Below are positions 1 through 6,889 of a stretch of DNA of 16,012 bases, piece after piece (position 1 is the first letter of the stretch; each line of letters opens with the position of its first letter). Position numbers and translations under genes: made by a program. The notes beneath the pieces were generated by a model. That model worked only from the letters and a program-made list of their open reading frames with translations, had not been told where the DNA came from and searched no databases. This stretch comes from an uncultured Clostridium sp. Lineage in GTDB: Bacteria; Bacillota; Clostridia; TANB77; CAG-508. Location of the stretch: NCBI GenBank assembly GCA_900557045.1, contig USQY01000041.1, positions 1 through 16,012 of the forward strand, given 5' to 3'.

Positions 1-119
1 CGGACGGAGCTGCGTAAAAAACGGATTTCCTTTCATTTTTATCGCGCCAAGCACCGTTAAAATCAACAAGAGAGGCGATAAAACAATATGCGTCTTCTGT
101 TAAAGTTTACTATAGAGGA

Positions 120-521
120 ATGCGTTACTATGCTGCTCATGCCGTTTCTAACGTTACATGGAATGACAGTATAAAGCAGTATAAAGGGATTGTAAAAGGA
201 AGCAATCAGTATATAGTTACTGTTCAGGTTGAAGAAGATGGAAATATGATATATTCATGTAACTGTCCTTCGCATGTTAAATTATCGGGAGCATGTAAAC
301 ATGTTATTGCAATGATGCTTTTTATCGCAGACTATCAGCAGAGGGAAGATGCGAAAGTTAATTTAAAAGGAGAAGACAGAGTTGCGTACAATGTTGTAGA
401 GTATTTTAGAAAAAGAGAATACAACCATTTGACTCCAAATTATTTTCGACTGAAATTAAATATATCAATTCCGGAATTTTTGAAAAGTAAAAATAAATTT
501 GGAAAAGAAAATCTAATATAG
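120..521 (+). CDS. SWIM zinc-finger protein fragment (probable truncated gene)
   Basis: The reading frame shows a SWIM zinc finger: C47-x-C49-x9-C59-x-H61, numbered from the ATG at 120, preceded by the usual lead-in (YYAAHAVSNVTW, then YKGIVKGSNQYIVTVQV). SWIM domains bind nucleic acid or protein and often form the N-terminus of SNF2-type helicases. The start is doubtful. The lead-in similarity continues upstream of the ATG (about 63-119 reads STREAIKQYASSVKVYYRG in frame), yet there is no ATG, GTG or TTG between the in-frame stop at 15-17 and position 120. The last 15 or so codons lie in repeat A, where copy B gives almost the same peptide (FLKSKNKF, then KENL). I infer a gene truncated at its 3' side by the repeat and damaged at its 5' side. 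A complete small SWIM protein starting at 120 is possible but would lack part of the family lead-in. Confidence 0.5.
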   Translation: MRYYAAHAVSNVTWNDSIKQYKGIVKGSNQYIVTVQVEEDGNMIYSCNCPSHVKLSGACKHVIAMMLFIADYQQREDAKVNLKGEDRVAYNVVEYFRKREYNHLTPNYFRLKLNISIPEFLKSKNKFGKENLI

Positions 522-697
522 AAAATACAATTAGAAAAAAATAATTTATAACGATTACATATAAATATATAATAAAGACAGAAGGGAAGAACAAAAATTT
601 CTAAAATTTAAGATATAGAGCATACCAAAAGCCAAAATATAACATTGCACAAAATGAAAGTATTCCCAAGTTAGGATTCACAAAAAATCAGCGTTTA
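475..697. repeat. Repeat A: partial third copy of the intergenic repeat
   Basis: This copy matches the right half of repeats B and C. Shared landmarks in order are AAAAGTAAAAATAA at about 483, GAAAATCTAATATAGAAAATA at about 507, AACATTGCACAAAATGAAAG at about 641, and ATCAGCGTTTA at 687-697 (ATCAACGTTTA in copy C). The terminator hairpin found in the left half of B and C is missing. The copy overlaps the end of the SWIM reading frame and stops short of the promoter of the next gene. Confidence 0.65.
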
Positions 698-748
698 TAA
701 AATATAAGCTATCTAGAATTATAAATTTAAAAATAATGTTAAAAACTA

Positions 749-778
749 TTGTATAAATACAGATATAAATGATATACT
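749..778 (+). promoter_or_regulatory. Promoter of the AlbA_2 regulator gene
   Basis: A -35 element TTGTAT (749-754), an 18-bp spacer and a -10 element TATACT (773-778). Transcription would start near 785, directly in front of the GAACGAT array and about 60 bases before the gene start. Confidence 0.6.
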
Positions 779-788
779 ATCTTTAATC

Positions 789-824
789 GAACGATTGAAC
801 GATATTTTGAACGATTGAACGATA
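789..824 (+). promoter_or_regulatory. Four-fold GAACGAT operator-like array
   Basis: Two copies of GAACGATTGAACGATA (789-804 and 809-824) are separated by TTTT. Each is itself a tandem of two 8-mers, giving four GAACGAT(T/A) units. They lie between the predicted transcription start and the ribosome binding site of a gene for a winged-helix protein, so autoregulation is the natural inference. Confidence 0.65.
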
Positions 825-847
825 ATAAAATTACAGGAGTGATATAC

Positions 848-2125
848 ATGGATGAAAATGAAAGTATAGAATTTAAGGAAAAATATACAGAAAATATCTA
901 TAAAGAAATTATATCATTTTTAAACACAAAATCAGGTACAATATATATTGGTTATGATGACGACGGAAATCTAATAGGATTGGATAATTATAAAGAAATT
1001 GAAGAGAAAATATCAAATGGAATAAAAACAAATATTAGTCCAGATGCAAGAATATTTATATCTGTAAACATAGAAAAATTAGAAGATAAAACTTATATTA
1101 TAATAAAGGTTTCAAAAGGAGTAGATATATATTATTTAAAAGATAAAGGCATTTTAAAAGGAACATATTTAAGAACAGGTTCATGTTCAATTCCCGCTAC
1201 TGAAGAAACTATTAAACAGATGATTATAAAAAACAGTAGTTTATCATTTGAAACTTCAATCTCTTATAATCAAAATCTGACTTTTAATTATATAAAAACG
1301 ATGTTTGATGAGAATAATATTGATATTGGATCAGAAAATATAAAAGAAAATTTACACATTACACGTGATAAAAAGTACACTAATCTTGGTTTATTGCTTT
1401 CTGATCAAAATCCATTTACCTTTAAATTAGCAGTATACCAATCTAAAGAAAAAGAAAACTTTCTAGACAGAAAAGAATTTTCGGGTTCTATTTTAGAAAT
1501 ATATGATTGTTTAATTGAATATTTAAAGATAAATACAGCAACTTATGGCTTAATAAATACAAGCGTTAGAGAAGATATTGAAGAATATCCAGAATTTATT
1601 TTAAGAGAAATTGTGCTAAATTCTATAATACACAGAGATTATTCAACTCTAACATCAAATATAATAAATCTATATAAAAATGAAGGAATAGAGTTAATTA
1701 GTTACGGCTCTTTATATGGAAATATTACAATAGATGATATACTTGCAGGATTATCAACAACTAGGAATCCATATTTGCAATCAATTTTAATGAGATTAAA
1801 AAGAGTAGAAGCACTAGGAAGTGGACTAAGAAGAGTTAACTCATACTATGAAAAACTTGGATTAAATTTTGAAATTAAAGCTCTTCCTTCTACATTTGTA
1901 GTTGAATTACCAAGAATCACTTTAAATGCAATCAAATCACCAGATGAAGATGTATTTCTAATTATTAACTTTATAGAAAAAAATGGTTCAATAACAAGAA
2001 AAGATGCTGAAAATCTAATTCAAAAAGAAAAAACTACTACTGCAACAATATTGAATAAACTAGTAGAAAATAAAGTTTTAGTTAAGGTTGGAAATGGTCC
2101 AAGTACAAGATATGAGAAATATTAG
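848..2125 (+). CDS. AlbA_2 / HATPase_c_4 transcriptional regulator
   Basis: A 425-residue protein of the AlbA_2 (Schlafen-like) regulator family, COG2865 type, likely cytoplasmic and DNA-binding. The AlbA_2 domain spans about residues 4-120 (ESIEFKEKYTENIYKEIISF, then GTIYIGYDDDGN). The middle holds an ATP-binding-like HATPase_c_4 region with REIVLNSIIHRDYS (253-266), a TRNPYLQSILMRL stretch and G324-S-G326. The last 60 or so residues form a winged helix (SITRKDAENLI, then TATILNKLVENKVL). The ATG at 848 is chosen because AGGAG lies 8 bases upstream (835-839) and the family-typical start MDENESIEFKE follows; a TTG at 815 would put 11 residues across the operator array. An ABC exporter follows 156 bases downstream, which suggests the regulator controls it, but this is inference. 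Product family is secure; ligand and targets are unknown. Confidence 0.85.
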   Translation: MDENESIEFKEKYTENIYKEIISFLNTKSGTIYIGYDDDGNLIGLDNYKEIEEKISNGIKTNISPDARIFISVNIEKLEDKTYIIIKVSKGVDIYYLKDKGILKGTYLRTGSCSIPATEETIKQMIIKNSSLSFETSISYNQNLTFNYIKTMFDENNIDIGSENIKENLHITRDKKYTNLGLLLSDQNPFTFKLAVYQSKEKENFLDRKEFSGSILEIYDCLIEYLKINTATYGLINTSVREDIEEYPEFILREIVLNSIIHRDYSTLTSNIINLYKNEGIELISYGSLYGNITIDDILAGLSTTRNPYLQSILMRLKRVEALGSGLRRVNSYYEKLGLNFEIKALPSTFVVELPRITLNAIKSPDEDVFLIINFIEKNGSITRKDAENLIQKEKTTTATILNKLVENKVLVKVGNGPSTRYEKY

Positions 2126-2281
2126 AAAAAATATTTAACTGCCACACGGAAGCTTTAGTCTATTGTCTGTATAGTAGTTAAATTTAGGTAATTCTATAAA
2201 ATTAATGAGCTCTGGAATTATTTTATAAAAGTAGTATGCTAATGTAATTTTTAAATCATATAATTAAGGAGATAAAACAAT

Positions 2282-4012
2282 ATGAAATTATTTTTGAATA
2301 ACTTTAAAAAATTATGGCAATATGCCAAAAAAGATAAAAGTTTAATTATAAAATCAGTTATCTACAATATAGTATTTATAGCTATAAGAATTTCTGTAAT
2401 ACTAGTAAGTGCAAAGCTGATAATTAAATTAACAGATAATGATATGTTAGGACTATTAATTATAGGAATTATAGTTTTTGTCATAGAATTATCACATAAT
2501 ACTATATATTATTTTTTAAATGGATGCTATCAAAAAATATATAAGAATTTATTTAAAGAATTACAGTCTGATTTAAGTGAAGAAATTTTAAAAATAGAAA
2601 ATGAATGTTTAGATAAAAACAGCTCAGGATTATTTATTCAAAGAATAACAAATGATACAAATAATTTAGCAATATCTTTTAAAGATTTTTTATCTGTATT
2701 AGGACAATTATTATCTGATATAGGAATTTATATAACAATATTTGTCTTGAATAAATATGCATTTATATATTTTGTTATATGTACAATAATAATATTTTTC
2801 ATAGCTTTGAAGAAAGAAAAGAAATATTCACAAAAAGAAAAATCCTTTAAAGAGGAAAATGAAAAAACAACAAGTTTTATAAGTGAAATTGTCAGAGGAT
2901 CAAAAGACATAAAGATGTTGAATGCATATGCCAGTTTTAATGAAATATTAAATAGAAAAGTAGAATCTTTAAATATGAGAAGATATGAATTGGATGGAAC
3001 AAAACGTATATGGGATTTGATATTTTGGTATTCAATATTTACATATAGATTTTTGTTAATCGTATTAATAATATTATTAGTGCGAAGTGCTCTCACTACA
3101 ATAGAGGTAGCCTTGATATTGTATAATTCTATGTCTAAAGTAACAGATTTTATAAAAAATAGTGGTGAGCTATTTAAAGTAATAAAAGGATTTAATCTTT
3201 CTTGTGAAAGAGTATTTTCTATTATGGATGATACCAAATTTACTAAAGAAAAATTTGGAACTAAGCATTTAGCTGAAATTGATGGTGAATTTGAATTTAA
3301 AAATGTGAGTTTTTCATATGTAGAAGGAAAAAGTGTTTTAAATAAAATGAGTTTTAAAATAAATCCTAAAGAAACAGTAGCTTTTGTAGGAAAAAGTGGA
3401 GTAGGAAAATCAACAATTTTTTCACTACTATGTAAAATGTATAATAATTATGATGGTGAAATAACTATTGATGGAATAAATATAAAAGAATTAGATAGGG
3501 ATTCAATCAGAGGAAATATTACTATTATCAGTCAAAATCCATATATTTTTAATATGAGTATAAAGGATAATTTAAAATTAGTAAAAAAAGATTTAACAGA
3601 TGAAGAAATGATTAATGTATGCAAAATGGTGTATTTAGATGATTTTATCAATTCTTTGCCAGAAAAATATGAAACAATAGTTGGAGAAAGTGGAGTAATG
3701 CTATCTGGAGGACAGAAACAAAGACTTGCTATTGCAAGAGCATTAGTCCAAAAAACAGAAATAATTCTTTTTGATGAAGCGACCTCAGCTTTAGATAATG
3801 AAACACAATTCCAAATTCAAAAAGCAATTGATAGTTTAAAAAAGGAATATACAATATTGATTATCGCACATAGACTATCAACTATAAAAAATACAGATAG
3901 AATTTTATTTATAGATAATGGAAAAATTATACAAGAAGGAAAACATGAGGATTTATTGCTATCCTGTGAAGAATATAAAAGATTATATAACGCAGAACTT
4001 ATAAAATCATAA
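2282..4012 (+). CDS. ABC exporter half-transporter (membrane domain fused to ATPase)
   Basis: A 576-residue type I ABC exporter half-transporter that would act as a dimer in the cell membrane. The N-terminal half (about 1-315) is hydrophobic with roughly six membrane segments. The C-terminal half is the ATPase: Walker A GKSGVGKST (370-378), Q-loop ISQNPYIFN, signature LSGGQ (474-478), Walker B IILFDE (D498, E499), SALD D-loop and H-loop H530. All catalytic motifs are intact. No C39 peptidase domain precedes the membrane domain, so it is not a bacteriocin-processing transporter of that class. AAGGAG (2266-2271) lies 10 bases before the ATG. No clear promoter was found in the 156-base gap, so read-through from the regulator gene is possible. 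A strong terminator follows. The substrate cannot be told; no precursor peptide gene was recognised nearby. Confidence 0.9.
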   Translation: MKLFLNNFKKLWQYAKKDKSLIIKSVIYNIVFIAIRISVILVSAKLIIKLTDNDMLGLLIIGIIVFVIELSHNTIYYFLNGCYQKIYKNLFKELQSDLSEEILKIENECLDKNSSGLFIQRITNDTNNLAISFKDFLSVLGQLLSDIGIYITIFVLNKYAFIYFVICTIIIFFIALKKEKKYSQKEKSFKEENEKTTSFISEIVRGSKDIKMLNAYASFNEILNRKVESLNMRRYELDGTKRIWDLIFWYSIFTYRFLLIVLIILLVRSALTTIEVALILYNSMSKVTDFIKNSGELFKVIKGFNLSCERVFSIMDDTKFTKEKFGTKHLAEIDGEFEFKNVSFSYVEGKSVLNKMSFKINPKETVAFVGKSGVGKSTIFSLLCKMYNNYDGEITIDGINIKELDRDSIRGNITIISQNPYIFNMSIKDNLKLVKKDLTDEEMINVCKMVYLDDFINSLPEKYETIVGESGVMLSGGQKQRLAIARALVQKTEIILFDEATSALDNETQFQIQKAIDSLKKEYTILIIAHRLSTIKNTDRILFIDNGKIIQEGKHEDLLLSCEEYKRLYNAELIKS

Positions 4013-4017
4013 ATATT

Positions 4018-4510
4018 TATATAATTAAATAAAACTACTGACCACATAAATAAGACTTTCATTAATAAAATTGAGAGTCTTATTCTTTATTTATAATACA
4101 TTTTGATAAGAATGAGAATGGATTCTAAGACATTTTTATAAAAAAGGTATATAACTTTGCTGTTTTATAATTTTATGAAAATTTAACAGATTTGAGAAGT
4201 AGGGGAGAAAAATAACAATTTTTAGTATAATGATTAAATTTTTATAAATTAAAAAATAAAAATAAAATTTATAAAATAATTTTTAAAAAGTAAAAATAAG
4301 TTTGTAAAAGAAAATCTGAACTAGAAAATATAATTAGAAAAAATAAAATAATAAATATAGGATTAGATAAAAAATAATTATTTAGTAAGTACACGATTTC
4401 GACCTAATAAAAGCAGAAGAGAGGTGGAGCTTTGAAGAGAAATATAGGTATGATGTGTATAAAAAAGAAATATTAAACATTACACAAAATCAAAGTTATC
4501 GCACCTAAGA
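4018..4510. repeat. Repeat B: long AT-rich intergenic repeat
   Basis: This non-coding stretch aligns with repeat C along almost its whole length. Shared blocks in order are TACTGACCA, the AAGACTTTCA/TGAGAGTCTT hairpin, TTTATAATACATTTTGA, GACATTTTTATAAAAAAG, TTTGAGAAGTAG, AAAAATAACAATTTTTAGTA, AAAATCTGAACTAGAAAATA and ACATTACACAAAATCAAAG. It fills the gap between the ABC exporter and the next module. The first bases (TATATAATTAAATAA) also resemble the end of the third small gene at 6141, so the unit may carry a decayed copy of that gene's 3' end. Confidence 0.75.
4049..4092 (+). terminator. Rho-independent terminator after the ABC exporter
   Basis: A 13-bp stem (AATAAGACTTTCA with TGAGAGTCTTATT, one G-U pair) and a 10-base loop, followed by CTTTATTT. 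It lies inside repeat B and recurs in repeat C. Confidence 0.8.
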
Positions 4511-4554
4511 AATCCCAGAAAATTAACATTTCAGTAGACTTTTATTCTAACATC

Positions 4555-4584
4555 TTGACCGCTTCTATTGTACTATGATAAAAT
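4555..4584 (+). promoter_or_regulatory. Promoter of the small-protein / DUF4160 pair
   Basis: TTGACC (4555-4560), an 18-bp spacer and TAAAAT (4579-4584), just beyond the end of repeat B. The module therefore appears to have its own promoter. Confidence 0.5.
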
Positions 4585-4629
4585 AATATCATTAAAGACT
4601 ATATTAATAATAAAAGGAGCGTGACAAAA

Positions 4630-4905
4630 ATGATGCATACAATATGCAAATATGCAGATAATACAGAACTTGTAATTTCAGATATAATAAAAAGAGAAAA
4701 CGGAGAAGAAATAATAAAAGTAGTATTTGAAAGACCAACAGAACACGGGTTCGATACACTTATTTTTGAATTGCCAAGCTACAAAATAGTAGAAAATGAT
4801 GGAAATTATACAGACGAAGAAATTGAAATATTTAAGAAAGTTGTTGAACAAGGTGCAGCACATTTTTATGAAATTGCTAGTGAAGGAGGTCTTGAGAGTG
4901 CCTAA
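4630..4905 (+). CDS. Small protein of unknown function, partner of a DUF4160 gene
   Basis: A 91-residue, acidic, soluble-looking protein with no recognised domain, signal peptide or membrane segment. AAAAGGAG (4612-4619) lies 10 bases before the ATG at 4630; a GTG at 4621 is too close to that site to be the start. The C-terminal half (TDEEIEIFKKVVEQGAAHFYEIA) looks helical. The gene ends inside the start of the following DUF4160 gene: its stop codon (4903-4905) overlaps the GTGCCT start at 4898, so the two are translationally coupled. Genes for DUF4160 proteins often sit beside a small partner such as DUF2442, and this gene occupies the partner position, but I do not see DUF2442 motifs in it. 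A toxin-antitoxin-like role is speculative. Confidence 0.75.
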   Translation: MMHTICKYADNTELVISDIIKRENGEEIIKVVFERPTEHGFDTLIFELPSYKIVENDGNYTDEEIEIFKKVVEQGAAHFYEIASEGGLESA

Positions 4906-5177
4906 TATATTTGAAACAATGCGGATATAAGATATACTTTTGGTCAAATGAAAATGATGAACCAATTCATATACATATATCTAAAGGAAATCCTACAAGC
5001 AATTCAACAAAAATTTGGCTTACAAAAAGCGGTGGAACAATAGTTGCAAATAATAAAAGCAATATTCCTATGAATGATTTAAAGAAGATTTTAAAGGTTG
5101 TAAATGATAACTATTTTTTAATATTAGCAAAATGGGAAAATTACTTTGAAGGGCAAGAACTTAAGTTCTATTGTTAA
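4898..5177 (+). pseudogene. DUF4160 protein gene, frameshifted near its start
   Basis: The body reads as a DUF4160 protein: CGYKIYFWSNEN, then EPIHIHISKGNP and a C-terminal LAKWENYFEG. The expected start is the GTG at 4898, with a textbook AAGGAGG 8 bases upstream (4883-4889), giving MPNIFET, a typical DUF4160 opening. That frame stops at 4928. The body is in the next frame from about 4911. Skipping one base near 4919 (GAAACAATGCGG) would restore MPNIFETCGYKIYFW. So a one-base insertion has probably broken the gene. Alternatives are a sequencing error, ribosomal slippage, or a weak restart at the TTG at 4911 giving 88 residues. The biochemical function of DUF4160 is unknown to me. Confidence 0.65.
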
Positions 5178-5251
5178 TAAAATAGTAGTAACAGTAATTG
5201 AAAGTTACTATAAAAAGTGCTAATATATATGTGAGCGGTATCCAAGAAACT

Positions 5252-5310
5252 AATAAAGCCTTGGGTCAATTACGAAACTCTGGAAACTTACGAAGCCCAG
5301 GGTTATTTTT
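5252..5310 (+). terminator. Terminator-like hairpin after the DUF4160 gene
   Basis: A long stem: AATAA pairs with TTATT, and after a two-base bulge CCTTGGGT pairs with GCCCAGGG (two G-U pairs). The loop contains a direct repeat of TTACGAA, and the 3' arm runs into TTATTTTTG. It ends transcription about 75 bases after the DUF4160 stop, before a new promoter. Confidence 0.65.
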
Positions 5311-5327
5311 GTATAACAATAGTATAA

Positions 5328-5356
5328 TTGACATTTTACATAAAAGATGATAATAT
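5328..5356 (+). promoter_or_regulatory. Near-consensus promoter of the three-small-gene operon
   Basis: TTGACA (5328-5333, perfect), a 17-bp spacer and TAATAT (5351-5356). It is among the best housekeeping-type promoters in the window and implies a leader of about 150 bases. Confidence 0.75.
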
Positions 5357-5362
5357 AAATCC

Positions 5363-5514
5363 ATAAATTCCAGGCACTTAGCCTGTTTATATATAATTCG
5401 GGTTAGTGGAATAATGCAGAATTTGCAGATATTCGTGTTCAGCACTAACAAAGCCATAAGTTAGTAAGAAGGTCAGCTTACTTGCTTACAACCTTAAATT
5501 AGGAGGATACATTA
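5363..5514 (+). promoter_or_regulatory. Structured 5' leader with alternative pairings
   Basis: About 150 untranslated bases between a strong promoter and the first small gene. CAGGC (5371-5375) pairs with GCCTG (5381-5385). GTTAGTG (5402-5408) pairs perfectly with CACTAAC (5443-5449), while GTTAGT (5460-5465) could pair with the same CACTAAC, so two folds compete. GTAAG (5464-5468) can pair with CTTAC at 5477-5481 or 5485-5489, shortly before the AGGAGG at 5501-5506. The layout resembles a translation-controlling leader; no known riboswitch class was recognised. Confidence 0.4.
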
Positions 5515-5727
5515 ATGAAAATTATACGCCCCAAAAGGTATATCCACTTACCTAATGGAAAAATGCGGGAGTTATGTCCAGGAGTTCTAATAAAAGGTGC
5601 AAAAGTTATTCCTGCTGATCCTGAAAGGATAGCAAAAACGAACAGACAACTAGCTGAAAAATGTAAAAAGCAACGTGAGAACGATGCCGAAGCATCAGTT
5701 TGGGCTAAAAAACATGGTTGTTGCTAA
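5515..5727 (+). CDS. Small basic protein of unknown function (first of three)
   Basis: A 70-residue protein rich in Lys, Arg and Pro, with an N-terminal stretch that looks like beta strands (IHLPNGKMRELCPGVLIKG), a helical Lys/Arg/Glu-rich middle and a C-terminal KKHGCC with paired cysteines. The ATG has AGGAGG (5501-5506) 8 bases upstream. It is first in an operon of three small genes spaced 10-25 bases apart, under its own promoter and structured leader. Base composition is clearly richer in G+C than the flanking repeats and cargo genes, so the trio probably arrived separately. I recognise no family. The basic charge would fit nucleic-acid binding, but that is only a guess. Confidence 0.7.
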   Translation: MKIIRPKRYIHLPNGKMRELCPGVLIKGAKVIPADPERIAKTNRQLAEKCKKQRENDAEASVWAKKHGCC

Positions 5728-5750
5728 AATATGCATGGAGGATAAATTCT

Positions 5751-5936
5751 ATGGAAACTAGTGAAAAGCCAAAAATCAGCTTTACAATTGCTACACTACA
5801 TGTTCCTCGGTATGGAGAACTGATTGCTTCAGAAAAAAGAGCTTTGCCAACACTGCAAAAAGAGCTTGATGAAGCTAACAGGTTAAAGCAAGATAGTTCT
5901 GTAACAATGAGGAGCAAACGTCATAAACTTAAGTGA
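5751..5936 (+). CDS. Small basic protein of unknown function (second of three)
   Basis: A 61-residue protein with no recognised domain. The N-terminal third (KISFTIATLHVPRYGEL) could form strands; the rest (ASEKRALPTLQKELDEANRL) is a probable helix with heptad-like Leu spacing, followed by a basic tail (MRSKRHKLK). The start is the ATG at 5751 with TGGAGG (5736-5741) 9 bases upstream; an in-frame TTG at 5718 would overlap the previous gene and lacks a site. It starts 23 bases after the first small gene and ends 10 bases before the third, so the three are surely co-transcribed. Confidence 0.7.
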   Translation: METSEKPKISFTIATLHVPRYGELIASEKRALPTLQKELDEANRLKQDSSVTMRSKRHKLK

Positions 5937-5946
5937 GGTGTTTGAA

Positions 5947-6141
5947 ATGAGCAACAAGCCAAAAAAAATGGTTCGGAATCCTTGTCTAGATGAGCCAATG
6001 CAGTCTAAACCCAAAGCCATACGCAGCATGGTAAATGCAAAATATATGCGAAACTTACCAATCATGCGCCGAAACATTGAACGTGGCAAACTGGAATCAG
6101 CAAAGGCAGCTAAAGAACTTGCCAAGTATATCATTAAGTAA
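5947..6141 (+). CDS. Small basic protein of unknown function (third of three)
   Basis: A 64-residue, strongly basic protein: MSNKPKKMVRNPCLDEP, then a helical Arg/Lys-rich region (MRNLPIMRRNIERGKLES) and AKAAKELAKYIIK. The ATG at 5947 is preceded by GAGGTG (5935-5940) that overlaps the previous stop; a GTG at 5938 lies too close to that site. No family is recognised. The end of the gene runs straight into repeat C, whose terminator serves the operon. The last codons have a degenerate counterpart after the ABC exporter (start of repeat B), hinting that the repeat unit once included this gene's 3' end. Confidence 0.7.
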   Translation: MSNKPKKMVRNPCLDEPMQSKPKAIRSMVNAKYMRNLPIMRRNIERGKLESAKAAKELAKYIIK

Positions 6142-6638
6142 AAAATTACTGACCAAATAAACAAGACTTTCAATCCAAAATTGAGAGTCTTGCTTATTAT
6201 TTATAATACATTTTGAGAAGAACAAGGATGAGTTTTGAGACATTTTTATAAAAAAGACATATAACTTGTTGTTTTACAAATTTTATAATTTTAACGAATT
6301 TGAGAAGTAGAGGAGAAAAATAACAATTTTTAGTAAATGATTAAATTTTTATAAAATGAAAAATTAAAAATAAAATTTATAAAAATAATTTTTTAAAAGT
6401 AAGAATAAGTTTGAGAAAGAAAATCTAATATAGAAAATATAATTAGAAAAAATAAAATAATAAATATAAAATGAATAAAATTAAATTTTGAAAATTACAT
6501 GTAAGATTTTAAAAAGTAATAGAAGAGAGGTAGGATAATTTTTAAAATTGTCTCTATATAGGGTATCGAAAACCAAAATACAACATTGCGCAAAATGAAA
6601 GTATTAGCGAATTTGATTTCCCGAGCTATCAACGTTTA
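6127..6638. repeat. Repeat C: long AT-rich intergenic repeat
   Basis: The fullest copy of the repeat, aligned with B from TATATCATTAAGTAA through the terminator hairpin and AAAAATAACAATTTTTAGTA, and with A over its right half. AACATTGCGCAAAATGAAAG near 6582 and ATCAACGTTTA (6628-6638) match A closely. Divergence from B is mostly scattered substitutions and one-base gaps. No long reading frame crosses it. A weaker echo of the end (AAACATTGCATAAAATGTGA) recurs near 6754. Confidence 0.75.
6162..6200 (+). terminator. Rho-independent terminator after the three small genes
   Basis: CAAGACTTTCA (6162-6172) pairs with TGAGAGTCTTG (6182-6192) with one G-U pair, followed by CTTATTATTT. It is the repeat C counterpart of the terminator at 4049. 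Confidence 0.75.
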
Positions 6639-6889
6639 CGGGCAATATTGCGTAATAAAAAATAACGAAAAAATGCCAATATTTTGAGTCAAAATTTAGT
6701 CAAAATTGTTAGTAAATTTTTCTATATTATGTGGCTGTAATAGATATAAAAATAAACATTGCATAAAATGTGAATGATTATTGCAAAGTTTTTAAAAAGT
6801 AATTTGAGCTAAAATAATAGTTTTTTTTTGCTCTAAAAATAATGTTACGAAGATTTCTGTCTTCTCCAAAAAAGAAAGAAGGCAAAAAT
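6639..6889. other. Gene-free stretch with palindromes and short repeats
   Basis: Between repeat C and the next gene lie the perfect palindrome GCAATATTGC (about 6642), a nearby GCCAATATT, a direct repeat of AGTCAAAATT (about 6687 and 6698), and a partial echo of the repeat end. These may be operator sites, but no convincing -35/-10 pair was found for the downstream operon, and an ATG at 6842 has no ribosome binding site. Confidence 0.35.

Noticed and set aside
2132..2190. ATTTAACT...AGTTAAAT inverted repeat between regulator and exporter
   Set aside because: Only 8 bp with about 40 bases between the arms in AT-rich DNA, and no T tract; not enough to call a terminator or operator.
2728..3237. 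169-codon minus-strand frame inside the ABC exporter
   Set aside because: Lies wholly within a secure gene, with low-complexity hydrophobic composition and no ribosome binding site seen.
4013..6640. Repeats B and C as ends of a composite transposon
   Set aside because: They contain no transposase remnant, no terminal inverted repeats and no target duplication that I could see.
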